DNA from: Kiritimatiellales bacterium
GTDB taxonomy: Bacteria; Verrucomicrobiota; Kiritimatiellia; Kiritimatiellales; Pontiellaceae
Assembly (NCBI GenBank): GCA_021734345.1
Contig: JAIPJC010000014.1
Span: 1 to 40,630 of the forward strand
Length of the DNA stretch: 40,630 nt
Direction: 5' to 3'
In this document: one piece after another, positions 1 to 8,385 of the stretch
Numbering within the stretch: the stretch's first letter is position 1
Layout of the letters: each line of letters begins with the position of its first letter
The notes under the pieces: model-generated
The model's input: the letters and a program-made list of their open reading frames with translations, nothing else
Database searches by the model: none
What the model was told of the DNA's origin: nothing
Position numbers and translations under genes: made by a program

Positions 1-1308
1 ACGTTCGGCGATCTCGCGTATCAACAGGTCTGCTACACTCCGAACCATGTCCACCCGGAGGACGAAAAACTGCGGACGCTACTCGGCAACCGTTATGATT
101 CCCACTACTGCCTTTCGACGCCCAACAATTGGAACAACACGCCGTGGTTGACCATGAACAGCACCAGGCTAAATGCCTACCGCGCCCAGCGACTGCGCGA
201 GGCCGTCGACCTGCTGGAAAAGATAAGCGGGAACGACACGTCGTGGATCGCCGGCATCGCGCTGGAAAACGAGCCGCGCTACTGGGACACGCAGGCGGCG
301 GCAGGAGTTAAACCCCACACGGGCGAACGCTGGGCCGATTTCAATCCGTGCGCCGTGGCTGCCGCCGCGCGCGACGGAGTGACGTTGAATCCAGTGGACG
401 GGATGTCGCTCGCGGAACTGAACTGGTTGCAACGCAATGTCGGGCGTTATTTCCAAGAGACGGTTGATGTATTCCGCCAGGCGTTGGCGGCCTGTGGACT
501 GCTTGAACGGTTTCCGGTCTATACCCACTCGCTGCAGCTTCCGGTCTTGTTTCCCGGAGTGAAGATCAACCAGACGGCGGCGGATTGGGCCTTGGCGAAC
601 GGGGCGCGCACCGGTCTCGAAGGCATGTGGAGCCAACCTTCGGATTTTGACCGCGTTCGCGAATGGGGACCGTGGTGCAACCTCAACCGCGAGGAGACCG
701 ACGGGCTTCCCATTGACACGCACCTCTGGGATTTGCGAACCGCCTACGCCATGGGAGGCGGGTTCTTCAACAGCTTCAACTGGAATCTGATCAAGGAGGA
801 TGCCTACTTCAACTATGCGCGCGAGTTTGTGGAGGGTTTGCCATCCGTCACGCTTCCGCCGGTTCGCGCCCGGCGGGCGGCGGCGGATACCATCTCCTTC
901 ACGCCGCCCGGCGGGTTGCAGGCCTTCACGCGCACCATCGTTCCGGTGGATGTTCTTCCTGGCCACGCCGCCAGAGCTGCAACGGTGGCGCTGTCGATCG
1001 ACGACGGCCCCCATCGAACCTGGTTCTCCGAACGGATAACCCTTCCAGCGGATGGAAGCTGTCTGCCGACGTTTCAGTTCCCCGTTCCCGCCGAAACGAA
1101 ATGGTCTGAAGAAGGCTCACTCCGCCTGCACGCGTATGATGCGAGCGGCGCGGAGTTGCGCGATGCCGCAACCTTTGCGAACGACGCGGCGCAGGAGCTT
1201 CGTCTGGTATTTGATATGGAACAATGCCGGATCTTGAGCCAGCTTGTGATTCAATGGCGGCAGGGTGGCGAAACCGGCATTCAAGCCGGAGTGTCTGCGG
1301 AAAAGTAA
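1..1308 (+). CDS. Secreted-type glycoside hydrolase, clan GH-A-like (5' end outside window)
   Basis: The reading frame is open from base 1, so the true start lies upstream; an in-frame TTG at 148 is not a convincing start. The visible 435 residues contain an ALENEPRYWD stretch (coded near 265-290), the Asn-Glu-Pro signature of the acid/base strand in TIM-barrel glycosidases of clan GH-A. A later TGLEGMWSQPS stretch (near 613-645) is a candidate for the nucleophile strand. From about base 870 the protein becomes a beta-rich domain of carbohydrate-binding or Ig-like character. The stop at 1306-1308 lies 14 bases before the sulfatase start, so the two genes are probably one operon for sulfated-glycan breakdown. 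The exact GH family and substrate cannot be decided. Inference is strong for glycosidase, weak for specificity. Confidence 0.6.
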   Translation, partial: TFGDLAYQQVCYTPNHVHPEDEKLRTLLGNRYDSHYCLSTPNNWNNTPWLTMNSTRLNAYRAQRLREAVDLLEKISGNDTSWIAGIALENEPRYWDTQAAAGVKPHTGERWADFNPCAVAAAARDGVTLNPVDGMSLAELNWLQRNVGRYFQETVDVFRQALAACGLLERFPVYTHSLQLPVLFPGVKINQTAADWALANGARTGLEGMWSQPSDFDRVREWGPWCNLNREETDGLPIDTHLWDLRTAYAMGGGFFNSFNWNLIKEDAYFNYAREFVEGLPSVTLPPVRARRAAADTISFTPPGGLQAFTRTIVPVDVLPGHAARAATVALSIDDGPHRTWFSERITLPADGSCLPTFQFPVPAETKWSEEGSLRLHAYDASGAELRDAATFANDAAQELRLVFDMEQCRILSQLVIQWRQGGETGIQAGVSAEK

Positions 1309-1322
1309 ATGAAAGGATAAAT

Positions 1323-2795
1323 ATGAAAAAGGTGTCTCGGTATCATATCGTGAAATGGATCGGCGTCGCCGTAGTTGCCATGGGATTTCAAATGGACGGG
1401 GAAAGCGTTGCTGCCAAACCGGCGGCCAAGCCCAACATTGTTTTCCTGCTCACCGACGACCAGGGGTGGGCGGATACCTCCCGGCCCGCCGATCCAAACA
1501 TTCCGGATTCCTGCCGGTCGTTCTTCCACACGCCGAACATGGTGCGACTTTCGCAAGGCGGCATGAACTTCACGAGCGGCTACTCGCCTGCCCCGGTCTG
1601 CACGCCTTCGCGCCGCAGCATCCAGTTCGGCATCACGCCTGCGCGCGGCGGTGCGAGCTTCAAGACGGACTTTGATCCGGCCGGAAAACTGTCGCTCGCC
1701 CAGATGATAAAGAAGTGCGACCCCGCCTACACCTGCGCCCATTTCGGAAAATGGGGTGAATATCTGATCGGCAACACCGGTGAGTACAACAGCGATCCGC
1801 GCGGCGAACCGAAAAACCTCGGCTACGATGTGTCCGACGGATTCACCGGCAACGAACACGGCTCCTGTGAAGGACCCATGAAGTTCACGCTGGTTGCGGA
1901 TGACGATCCGAAACGCACCTGTACCATGACGGCGAAAGGGATTGCCTTCATGAAGGAGCAGGCGGCAAAAGGCAGCCCCTTCTACATGCAGATGAGTTAT
2001 TATGCGATTCACCGCGCGCCGCAGGCAAAGCAGGCGACCATTGATAAATACGCCAGCAAAGGCGATCCCCGTTGCGGCGAAATGACGATGAATATTCCGC
2101 CGATGCTCGAAGATCTTGATACCGGCATCGGCATGCTGCTCGACGCCGTTCGCGATCTGGGACTGGAAGAAACCACGTACATCTTTTTCGGTGCGGACAA
2201 CGGCGGGGCCGAATCCAACTACGTTAAACCGCACAAACCCGGCAAGGTCGAACCGGATCAGCCCGGCCTTCCGAACCGCAACGCGCCGCTCTCCGAAGGC
2301 AAGCATTCGCTCCGCGAAGGCGGTGTCCGCGTTCCGGTAATGGCCTGCGGCCCCGGCATCGCGAAAAACTCCTGGTGCCGCGAGCCGGTTGCCCTGTACG
2401 ACCTGTATGCGACGATCCACGGAATTCTCGGCGCGCCGTTCCAGCTGCCGGACAACCTCGACAGCGTTGATTTGCGGCCACTGCTCTTTAACGGAGGAAA
2501 GGGTTCCCTTGAGCGAAAAGCACCGGGGCTGGTGTTCCATGATCCGTTCAAGGTCCGTCCCCGTTCCGCGCTCCGGCAGGGTGACTACAAGGTGTTCATC
2601 CAGTGGAAGCCCGGCGGCTGGGAAACCAGAAACCTGGAGCTGTTCAACCTGGCGGAGGACATCGGCGAGAAAAACAACCTTGCCGAAAAAATGCCGGAAA
2701 AGACGCAAGCCATGGCCGCCGCGCTCACCGCCTACCTGCACGAGGTGAAGGCGGAGACGCCGGGTGTGAAGAAGTGGGTGGACGAAAAGGAGTAG
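1323..2795 (+). CDS. S1-family sulfatase, secreted
   Basis: The protein has 490 residues. It hydrolyses sulfate esters, presumably on a polysaccharide, outside the cytoplasm. The ATG at 1323 is chosen because AAAGGA lies just upstream and an N-terminal hydrophobic stretch (about residues 11-22) follows; reading from further upstream would put this signal peptide inside the protein. Metal-binding aspartates appear in NIVFLLTDDQGWAD (38-51). The sulfatase signature CTPSR (Cys93) is the site converted to formylglycine, and a FGKWGEY stretch resembles the GKWH-type second signature. The length is normal for a single-domain S1 enzyme. No formylglycine-generating enzyme or anSME maturase is in the window, so maturation must be encoded elsewhere. 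It follows the glycosidase gene by 14 bases and is followed by a terminator. Confidence 0.93.
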   Translation: MKKVSRYHIVKWIGVAVVAMGFQMDGESVAAKPAAKPNIVFLLTDDQGWADTSRPADPNIPDSCRSFFHTPNMVRLSQGGMNFTSGYSPAPVCTPSRRSIQFGITPARGGASFKTDFDPAGKLSLAQMIKKCDPAYTCAHFGKWGEYLIGNTGEYNSDPRGEPKNLGYDVSDGFTGNEHGSCEGPMKFTLVADDDPKRTCTMTAKGIAFMKEQAAKGSPFYMQMSYYAIHRAPQAKQATIDKYASKGDPRCGEMTMNIPPMLEDLDTGIGMLLDAVRDLGLEETTYIFFGADNGGAESNYVKPHKPGKVEPDQPGLPNRNAPLSEGKHSLREGGVRVPVMACGPGIAKNSWCREPVALYDLYATIHGILGAPFQLPDNLDSVDLRPLLFNGGKGSLERKAPGLVFHDPFKVRPRSALRQGDYKVFIQWKPGGWETRNLELFNLAEDIGEKNNLAEKMPEKTQAMAAALTAYLHEVKAETPGVKKWVDEKE

Positions 2796-2825
2796 GGGAT
2801 GGGCCGGGGCGCAGGATTTGGACAT

Positions 2826-2855
2826 AAAAAAAGCGCCCGTGAAGGCGCGTTTTTC
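2826..2855. terminator. Bidirectional intrinsic terminator between sulfatase and cold-shock gene
   Basis: GCGCC (2834-2838) and GGCGC (2845-2849) form a hairpin with a 6-base loop. A run of A precedes it and GTTTTT follows, so it can end transcription from both sides: the sulfatase gene on plus and the convergent cold-shock gene on minus. Confidence 0.8.
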
Positions 2856-2887
2856 ATGTGCGATTCCGCACCGTCTAATTCATTGAA

Positions 2888-3091
2888 TTAGAGCGGAACG
2901 ACGTTGGTTGCACATGGGCCTTTCTGGCCTGCTCCGATATCAAAGGAGACCTTTTGGCCTTCATTGAGGGATGCGTAGCCGGAGGTTTTGATTCCCGAAT
3001 GATGAACGAACAAATCTGCTCCCCCGCCATCTGGAGTTATAAAGCCAAAACCTTTTTCCGAACTGAACCATTTAACTGTACCTGTATCCAT
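2888..3091 (-). CDS. Cold-shock domain protein (CspA family)
   Basis: A 67-residue single cold-shock domain, the normal family length. It binds single-stranded RNA and DNA and acts as an RNA chaperone in the cytoplasm. The RNP1 motif is visible as KGFGFI (13-18) and RNP2 as DLFVHHS (26-32); the opening GTVKWF is canonical. An AAGGAA ribosome-binding site lies about 7 bases upstream of the ATG. It is transcribed alone, convergent with the sulfatase gene and divergent from the propeller gene at 3365. The 273-base upstream gap could hold a leader of the kind that regulates csp mRNAs, but I see no specific structure there. Confidence 0.95.
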   Translation of the reverse strand: MDTGTVKWFSSEKGFGFITPDGGGADLFVHHSGIKTSGYASLNEGQKVSFDIGAGQKGPCATNVVPL

Positions 3092-3364
3092 ATCTTCATT
3101 TCCTTAATTGAATGAGTTGCCTGTGTACTGCGTTCCGGGGCATCTGGCTACAGAAATCGGCAACAATAAAAAACGAGGAGTAGCCAATCCGGACGATGCG
3201 GTGTTCCGGACTGGGTGGCGGGAATGGGCTTCAAGTGCCAGAAAACGGGATTGGTGGCCGGGCCCTTGTTCCAATCAAAACGGTGTTTGTTGCATGCGGA
3301 ATACGCGCTATATTGCACGTCGGCTAAAAGGAGCTCTCCGCAAAAACATGAAAGGTGCTTGGGA
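3092..3364. other. Divergent intergenic region, no gene seen
   Basis: About 270 bases separate the cold-shock gene (minus) from the secreted propeller gene (plus). It must hold both promoters. I see AT-rich patches (3165-3178, 3305-3316) but no promoter with correct spacing that I would defend. The frame of the downstream gene is open across part of it, yet the signal peptide starts only at 3365. Confidence 0.4.
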
Positions 3365-4774
3365 ATGCGTTGTTTATCACGAGTTATAACGACCATTGGC
3401 GTCGCATATCAATTTCTGGCCGGAATCGCAATCGCGCAGCCGGTCGGCGGGAACGTGAAACTCCTGTTCTCCAGTTCCCAGGATATCACCAACACCTGGG
3501 GCAAACTGCACTTTGGCGCCACGTCGCTGCAAAAGATTCGCGAGTGCGAGAATCCCGGCTTCGAGGTGGGTTGCTGCCTTGCACGGGAAGATGGTGCGTG
3601 GGATGTATATGGCCAGGTCTTTACAAAAGGGCCTCCCGTAAACAACCAAGTCAAGGAGGTCAACACCTGGTCGATCATCCACGCCACGACCCGCGATGGG
3701 GAACGATTCGAAAACGTGGAAACGGTGTTCGAGGGCGTGCCGGGACCGTGGACGTTCAACCATGCGATGGCATACAATCCGGAGGCCAAGGAGTTCATGC
3801 TGCTGAAGCTGAAAATGGAGAATTTCGGTTTTGGCTATACGGCATACTTCAGTCCCGATGGGCGGAACTGGACGGAGTACTCCAAGAATCCACTTTACTA
3901 TGACGGCGACGCAATCAGCCTCTTCTGGAGTCCGGTTGCCAAACGGTTCGTTTGCGTGGCCAAAAGCTTCCAGATGCCGGTTGCCAAGCACTTGCCGGAT
4001 CATGGCGGGATCAGCCGCCGCGTGCTTTCGATCCGTTCGAGCCGGGACGGGCGTACATGGGAACCGTCCGATTCGCTGTGCGATGTATGGAACAGGGGAG
4101 GGCAGCAAAAAACCTTGCCGGCGGAATTGCTGACGCTGCCCGACGACCAGGATCCTCCCGATCTGGAGTTCTATAGCGGCAACGGATTCTGGTACCACGA
4201 CCGGAGCTATCTCATGGTGCTTAACTACGCCGCCAGCCCTCTTGCGCCAAGGAAGCACGGCCCTCAATTGGATACGGAGTGGTGGGTTAGCCGCGACGGG
4301 CTTGCTTGGGATCGGCCGTACCGCGATGTCAATGCGCTGGGGGATGCGTCGGCGTATAACCGGATTACCCATAACCCGATGATCATCGATGGCCAGATCC
4401 TGTTTCGCTTTGCCAGGCACCTGGTAGGTATGAAGCAGGATCGGATCAGCTATGTAGGAGCCCGCGCGAACGCCGAGTTCTCGACAACGTCGTTCCAGAT
4501 GCCGCAGGCCGACCTATACTTGAATGCGGCCGTTCCTTCGCCGGATCGCACTTTCGCGACGCAACAGGCGTATGTCATGGTGGCCGTGCTGGATGACCAG
4601 GGGGAAGTCGTGCCCGGTTTCGAGGCGGAGAAGTGCCTTGTTCAGAACAACGACAAGATCGACCTACCGTTGCGCTGGCAGGAAAAATCGGCTCGCGAAT
4701 TGGCGGGACGCAACATCAGCCTTCGCATCTTCCTCCGAAGCGCGAACATCTATGCCGTAACGTCGAAGAAGTGA
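3365..4774 (+). CDS. Secreted beta-propeller protein, GH32/GH43-like fold
   Basis: The protein has 469 residues. The frame stays open upstream to 3215, but the ATG at 3365 starts a signal peptide (hydrophobic core about residues 8-22, AIAQP cleavage region) and has AAAGGTG ten bases upstream, so it is preferred. The body repeats blade-like pieces such as YFSPDGRNW, SSRDGRTWEPSD and WVSRDGLAWDRPY. Such SxDGxxW pieces are common in five-bladed propellers of glycosidase clans and in sialidase-like proteins. The last 130 residues form a separate beta-rich domain. Its place beside sulfatases and glycosidases supports a carbohydrate role. I cannot assign catalytic residues, and it could be a non-enzymatic binding protein. 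Confidence 0.65.
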   Translation: MRCLSRVITTIGVAYQFLAGIAIAQPVGGNVKLLFSSSQDITNTWGKLHFGATSLQKIRECENPGFEVGCCLAREDGAWDVYGQVFTKGPPVNNQVKEVNTWSIIHATTRDGERFENVETVFEGVPGPWTFNHAMAYNPEAKEFMLLKLKMENFGFGYTAYFSPDGRNWTEYSKNPLYYDGDAISLFWSPVAKRFVCVAKSFQMPVAKHLPDHGGISRRVLSIRSSRDGRTWEPSDSLCDVWNRGGQQKTLPAELLTLPDDQDPPDLEFYSGNGFWYHDRSYLMVLNYAASPLAPRKHGPQLDTEWWVSRDGLAWDRPYRDVNALGDASAYNRITHNPMIIDGQILFRFARHLVGMKQDRISYVGARANAEFSTTSFQMPQADLYLNAAVPSPDRTFATQQAYVMVAVLDDQGEVVPGFEAEKCLVQNNDKIDLPLRWQEKSARELAGRNISLRIFLRSANIYAVTSKK

Positions 4775-4805
4775 TGGCTGCCGGCATTCTTCGGGAGCGC
4801 CAGCC

Positions 4806-4835
4806 TTGACTTCGCATCCCGTTTTCCCCTATCCG
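4806..4835 (+). promoter_or_regulatory. Sigma-70-type promoter for ABC transporter gene
   Basis: TTGACT (4806-4811), an 18-base spacer and TATCCG (4830-4835) lie about 105 bases before the ABC gene. The -35 box is strong and the -10 box moderate. The Gfo/Idh gene has a similar promoter at 8262. Confidence 0.5.
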
Positions 4836-4939
4836 TGATCCGCATGAAAAGTTTTCTCGGGCCGAGTCCGGCAGGCGAGGGCCGCCATCAGACATGGACG
4901 GTGTTCCCGGACCGGTAAAATCCGGTACGGAATGATTGT

Positions 4940-6706
4940 ATGAACAGACCGCTTCTTCGACCACTGGAACTGGAATACAGCAGCGCCCGGCCTTTCTGGA
5001 CGCTGCTCCGTTTACTGAACCGGCCATGGTTTTTCCATGTCGGGACCGTCGCGGTTCTGGTTGTTAAGCATTCGCCGATGTGGGCGCTCCCCTTCCTGAT
5101 TGCCGGGGTGATCGACTCCCTGTCGACGCCGGCGACCTTTTCCACATCCCGGCTGGCGGTGTACTTTGCGGCCGTCACGGTTCTGGTTGTGCAGAATATT
5201 GTTTCGCATACGTTGTTTATTTCCATGCTGAGCGGCGCGGTGCGCGATCTGGAGCGGACGCTCCGCAGCGCCCTGGTCACCCGGCTGCAGCACCTGTCGA
5301 TCGCCTTCCACGACCGGACCGAGAGCGGGCGGTTGCAGGCGAAGGTCCTGCGCGATGTCGAACAGGTGCAGATGTTCTGCATGCTGCTCGGCGATGCCGG
5401 GATGCTGGCGCTGCTCTCGGTGCTGTTCGCCGTGGTGGTAACGGCCATCAAACAGCCGTACCTGCTGATCATGTTTGTTCTGATGACTCCGCTGGTTGCC
5501 GGACTGCGGGCGCTGTTCGGGCGGCATATCGACGAAAGCAACCGGGCCTTCCGTACCCAGATCGAGCAAATGTCCTCCGATGTGGTTGAAATGCTCAACA
5601 TGATTCCGGTTGTGCGGGCCCACGGGCTGGAAGAGGAAGAATCCGAACGGATGGCTACGCAGTTCCAGGAGGTCAACCGGCGGGGGCGGAAGCTCGACCG
5701 CATGAACGCGCTCTTCGGGGCGTCGTCGTGGGTCACTTTCCAGTTGTCGATGGTGGCCGGGCTCGCCGTGCTGGTCTGGTGCAACCGGCGTGGCTGGATC
5801 TCCATCGGCGACATCGTTCTCTACCAGAGCCTCTTCAGCATGATCGTGATGTGCGTGTCGCAGCTGCTCAACATCTACCCGCAACTGGCCCGCGGACTCG
5901 AGTCGATCCGTTCGATCGGCGAGGTGCTGGAATGTCCGGATATCGAACGCAACAGCGGACGGCGGACGGTCGATTCTCTAGCCGGACAGGTGACGTTTGA
6001 AACCGTCTCGTACAAATACGAGAGCGACAGGGAGCCAGCCGTGCGGGACTTCTCGCTCGACGTGAAACCCGGCGAGTGCATTGCGCTGGTCGGTCCGAGC
6101 GGAGCCGGGAAATCGACGCTCATCCAGTTGCTGATCGGTTTCCGCCGTCCCCAGGATGGACGGATCCTGTTCGACGGGCTGGATATGGAAACCTGCGATA
6201 TGCGCACCGTGCGCCGGTCGATTTCCGTCGTGCCGCAGGAGACCATCCTTTTTTCCGGATCGATCCGCGAAAACATCCTCTACGGCCTGAACGACATCAG
6301 CGATGAAAAGCTGAACGGCATCCTCCGCGCCGCCCATCTGGACGACGTCATCGCCAGCCTGCCCCGGGGATTAGAAACCCGCATCGGCGAGGATGGCGCG
6401 CTGCTTTCCGGCGGCCAGCGGCAGCGCATCGCCATCGCCCGCGCGCTGATCCGCGATCCGCGGATTCTGGTGCTCGACGAAGCCACCTCGGCGCTCGACG
6501 TCGTTTCCGAGAAGAAAGTCCAGGAGGCCATCGACCGCGCGGTGGAAAACCGCACCACCTTCATCGTGGCCCATCGCCTCTCCACCATCCGCCGGGCAAA
6601 CCGGATCGTCGTGATGAAAGCCGGACGGATTGCCGAAACCGGATCCTTCGACGAACTGATGGCTCGGCGCGGCCAGTTTTTCGAAATGCAGCAACTCCAG
6701 CATTGA
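4940..6706 (+). CDS. ABC exporter, fused permease and ATPase
   Basis: A 588-residue half-transporter of the type I exporter (MsbA/LmrA-like) class that should work as a dimer in the inner membrane. The N-terminal 330 residues carry the membrane segments. The ATPase domain shows Walker A GPSGAGKS (385-392), signature LSGGQ (489-493), Walker B ILVLDE (509-514) and the switch histidine in AHRLST (His545). All catalytic motifs are intact. The family exports lipids, peptides or drugs; the substrate cannot be read from the sequence. The ATG at 4940 is the first sensible start, though its ribosome-binding site is weak. It stands alone, 128 bases before rimO on the same strand. Confidence 0.93.
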   Translation: MNRPLLRPLELEYSSARPFWTLLRLLNRPWFFHVGTVAVLVVKHSPMWALPFLIAGVIDSLSTPATFSTSRLAVYFAAVTVLVVQNIVSHTLFISMLSGAVRDLERTLRSALVTRLQHLSIAFHDRTESGRLQAKVLRDVEQVQMFCMLLGDAGMLALLSVLFAVVVTAIKQPYLLIMFVLMTPLVAGLRALFGRHIDESNRAFRTQIEQMSSDVVEMLNMIPVVRAHGLEEEESERMATQFQEVNRRGRKLDRMNALFGASSWVTFQLSMVAGLAVLVWCNRRGWISIGDIVLYQSLFSMIVMCVSQLLNIYPQLARGLESIRSIGEVLECPDIERNSGRRTVDSLAGQVTFETVSYKYESDREPAVRDFSLDVKPGECIALVGPSGAGKSTLIQLLIGFRRPQDGRILFDGLDMETCDMRTVRRSISVVPQETILFSGSIRENILYGLNDISDEKLNGILRAAHLDDVIASLPRGLETRIGEDGALLSGGQRQRIAIARALIRDPRILVLDEATSALDVVSEKKVQEAIDRAVENRTTFIVAHRLSTIRRANRIVVMKAGRIAETGSFDELMARRGQFFEMQQLQH

Positions 6707-6834
6707 AACCACGTTTCCTGGATCAGCATCGATGACCTCGGAACGGTGGCTGGCGGCGGCGGAGTTCATTTCTTTTTCCGTGCAACACGTTCGGCGGAAG
6801 GCTAGTGTCCGTGGCTTTTCGGAAAGGGAGGGGT

Positions 6835-8208
6835 ATGGCTAGGGAATTGAAGATCGGAATGGTATCGCTGGGTTGCGCGAAGAATCTGGTGGACTCGGAA
6901 GTTATGATGGGCAGCCTCGGCGAGGCGGGCATGGCGTTCACCTCCGATCCGGCCCAGGCGGACGTGCTGATCGTCAATACCTGCTCGTTCGTGGACGACG
7001 CCAAGCGCGAAAGCATCGGTGCCATCGAGGAACTAGTGGAGGCGCGTCGCAAGCATGGCCGTCGCCAGAAGATCATCGTGGCCGGGTGCCTCTCCCAGCG
7101 GTTCGCGGACGACCTGCCGGAATTGATGCCGGAGGTGGATGCGTACATCGGCCTTGACCAGGTTGCGCAGGTCGCGGATATCGTCAAGGAACTGATGGCC
7201 AAAAAAAAAGGCGAGCGGGGCATCAGCTATGTCTCGCGCAGGTCGGAGTACATCCCCGACTTTGAAACGCCGCGCCTGCGCCTGACCGGCGCGCACAGCG
7301 CCTACGTCAAGATCGCCGAGGGCTGCAACCATCCCTGCTCGTTCTGCGTCATCCCCATGATACGTGGACGCCACCGCAGCCGCAGCCAGGCCGACATCGT
7401 CCGCGAGGTGCGCAGCCTCGTCGAACAGGGATGCCGGGAGATCAATTTGATCTCGCAGGACACCACCTATTTCGGCATGGACAAATGGGAGGGCCGCAGC
7501 CCGACTCCGCGCAGCGGGGTGGATTCCGCACGCGGCGAAAGCCTCGCGACGCTGCTGCGCGAACTCGACGCCATCGAGGGCGATTTCTGGATACGGCTGC
7601 TCTACACCCATCCGGCCCACTGGAGCACCGAGCTGATGGAAACCATCGCCGGCAGCGGGAAGGTTCTGCCCTATGTCGACATTCCGCTCCAGCACATTTC
7701 CGACAACATGCTCTCCGCCATGCAGCGCGAAACCGACGGCGCCTACATCCGCAACCTTATCCGCGCAATGCGTTCAACAATTCCCGGGCTCGGCATCCGC
7801 ACCGCCTTCATCGTCGGCTTTCCCGGCGAGACGGAAACGGATTTTGCGGAGCTGCTGGCGTTCGTCGAAGAATTCCGCTTCGAACGCGTCGGTGTTTTTG
7901 AATATTCGCGCGAAGAAGATACCCGTGCCTACGATATCGAAGAGGGCATGGTCGACGAAGAAACCCGACACGCCCGCTGGGATACCCTGATGCGCAGGCT
8001 GGCCGAACTGGCCGAAGAACGGAACGGGGAGCGGATTGGTGAACGCCTGCGTGTGCTGGTCGATTCGGCTGGCATGGCCCGCTCCGCGTGGGACGCACCC
8101 GAAATCGACTGCAACGTCTTTGTCGACGAAGAGCTGCCGGTTGGAGAATACGCCGATGTTGAGATAGTCGACGTCGATGGCTATGATCTGGTGGGCGACA
8201 CCATTTAA
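6835..8208 (+). CDS. rimO: Ribosomal protein S12 methylthiotransferase RimO
   Basis: A 457-residue radical-SAM methylthiotransferase that modifies the conserved aspartate of ribosomal protein S12. The ATG at 6835 has AAAGGGAGGGG just upstream; an in-frame GTG at 6805 would only add 10 residues. The N-terminal UPF0004 domain binds a second 4Fe-4S cluster through Cys14, Cys50 and Cys85. The radical-SAM motif is CNHPCSFC (Cys164, Cys168, Cys171). A C-terminal TRAM domain follows (from about 390). SLGCAKNLVDSE is characteristic of RimO as opposed to MiaB. One oddity is an extra stretch, KWEGRSPTPRSGVDSARG (about 217-234), between the QDTT strand and the next helix. It is a housekeeping gene. Confidence 0.94.
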   Translation: MARELKIGMVSLGCAKNLVDSEVMMGSLGEAGMAFTSDPAQADVLIVNTCSFVDDAKRESIGAIEELVEARRKHGRRQKIIVAGCLSQRFADDLPELMPEVDAYIGLDQVAQVADIVKELMAKKKGERGISYVSRRSEYIPDFETPRLRLTGAHSAYVKIAEGCNHPCSFCVIPMIRGRHRSRSQADIVREVRSLVEQGCREINLISQDTTYFGMDKWEGRSPTPRSGVDSARGESLATLLRELDAIEGDFWIRLLYTHPAHWSTELMETIAGSGKVLPYVDIPLQHISDNMLSAMQRETDGAYIRNLIRAMRSTIPGLGIRTAFIVGFPGETETDFAELLAFVEEFRFERVGVFEYSREEDTRAYDIEEGMVDEETRHARWDTLMRRLAELAEERNGERIGERLRVLVDSAGMARSAWDAPEIDCNVFVDEELPVGEYADVEIVDVDGYDLVGDTI

Positions 8209-8212
8209 ATGA

Positions 8213-8230
8213 CGCAGACCGGTGTCTGCG
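8213..8230 (+). terminator. Hairpin after rimO, possible terminator
   Basis: CGCAGAC (8213-8219) and GTCTGCG (8224-8230) pair perfectly around a 4-base loop, 4 bases after the rimO stop. No T-run follows, so it may be a weak terminator or an mRNA 3' stabiliser. Confidence 0.45.
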
Positions 8231-8261
8231 CATCGTGTTCCGTACCAAGCTTCCGTCAACC

Positions 8262-8290
8262 TTGACTCTGCCTTCCTTTGCACCTATTTT
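8262..8290 (+). promoter_or_regulatory. Sigma-70-type promoter for the Gfo/Idh/MocA gene
   Basis: TTGACT (8262-8267), exactly 17 bases, then TATTTT (8285-8290). It lies about 95 bases before the ATG at 8386 and after the rimO hairpin. Confidence 0.6.
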
Positions 8291-8385
8291 CCGCCAGTTG
8301 AAATGGCTCTCCGGACGATGCCGGGAGGTGCGTACCTCAATCGCCTGAAAAGCGTTTGCTGTTTATGTTTTGCGGAGTACCGACC

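Noticed and set aside
4844-4918. ATGAAAAGTTTTCTCGG mini-frame of 24 codons before the ABC gene
   Set aside because: No ribosome-binding site and no hydrophobic or leader character; it lies just after the putative promoter and could be chance.
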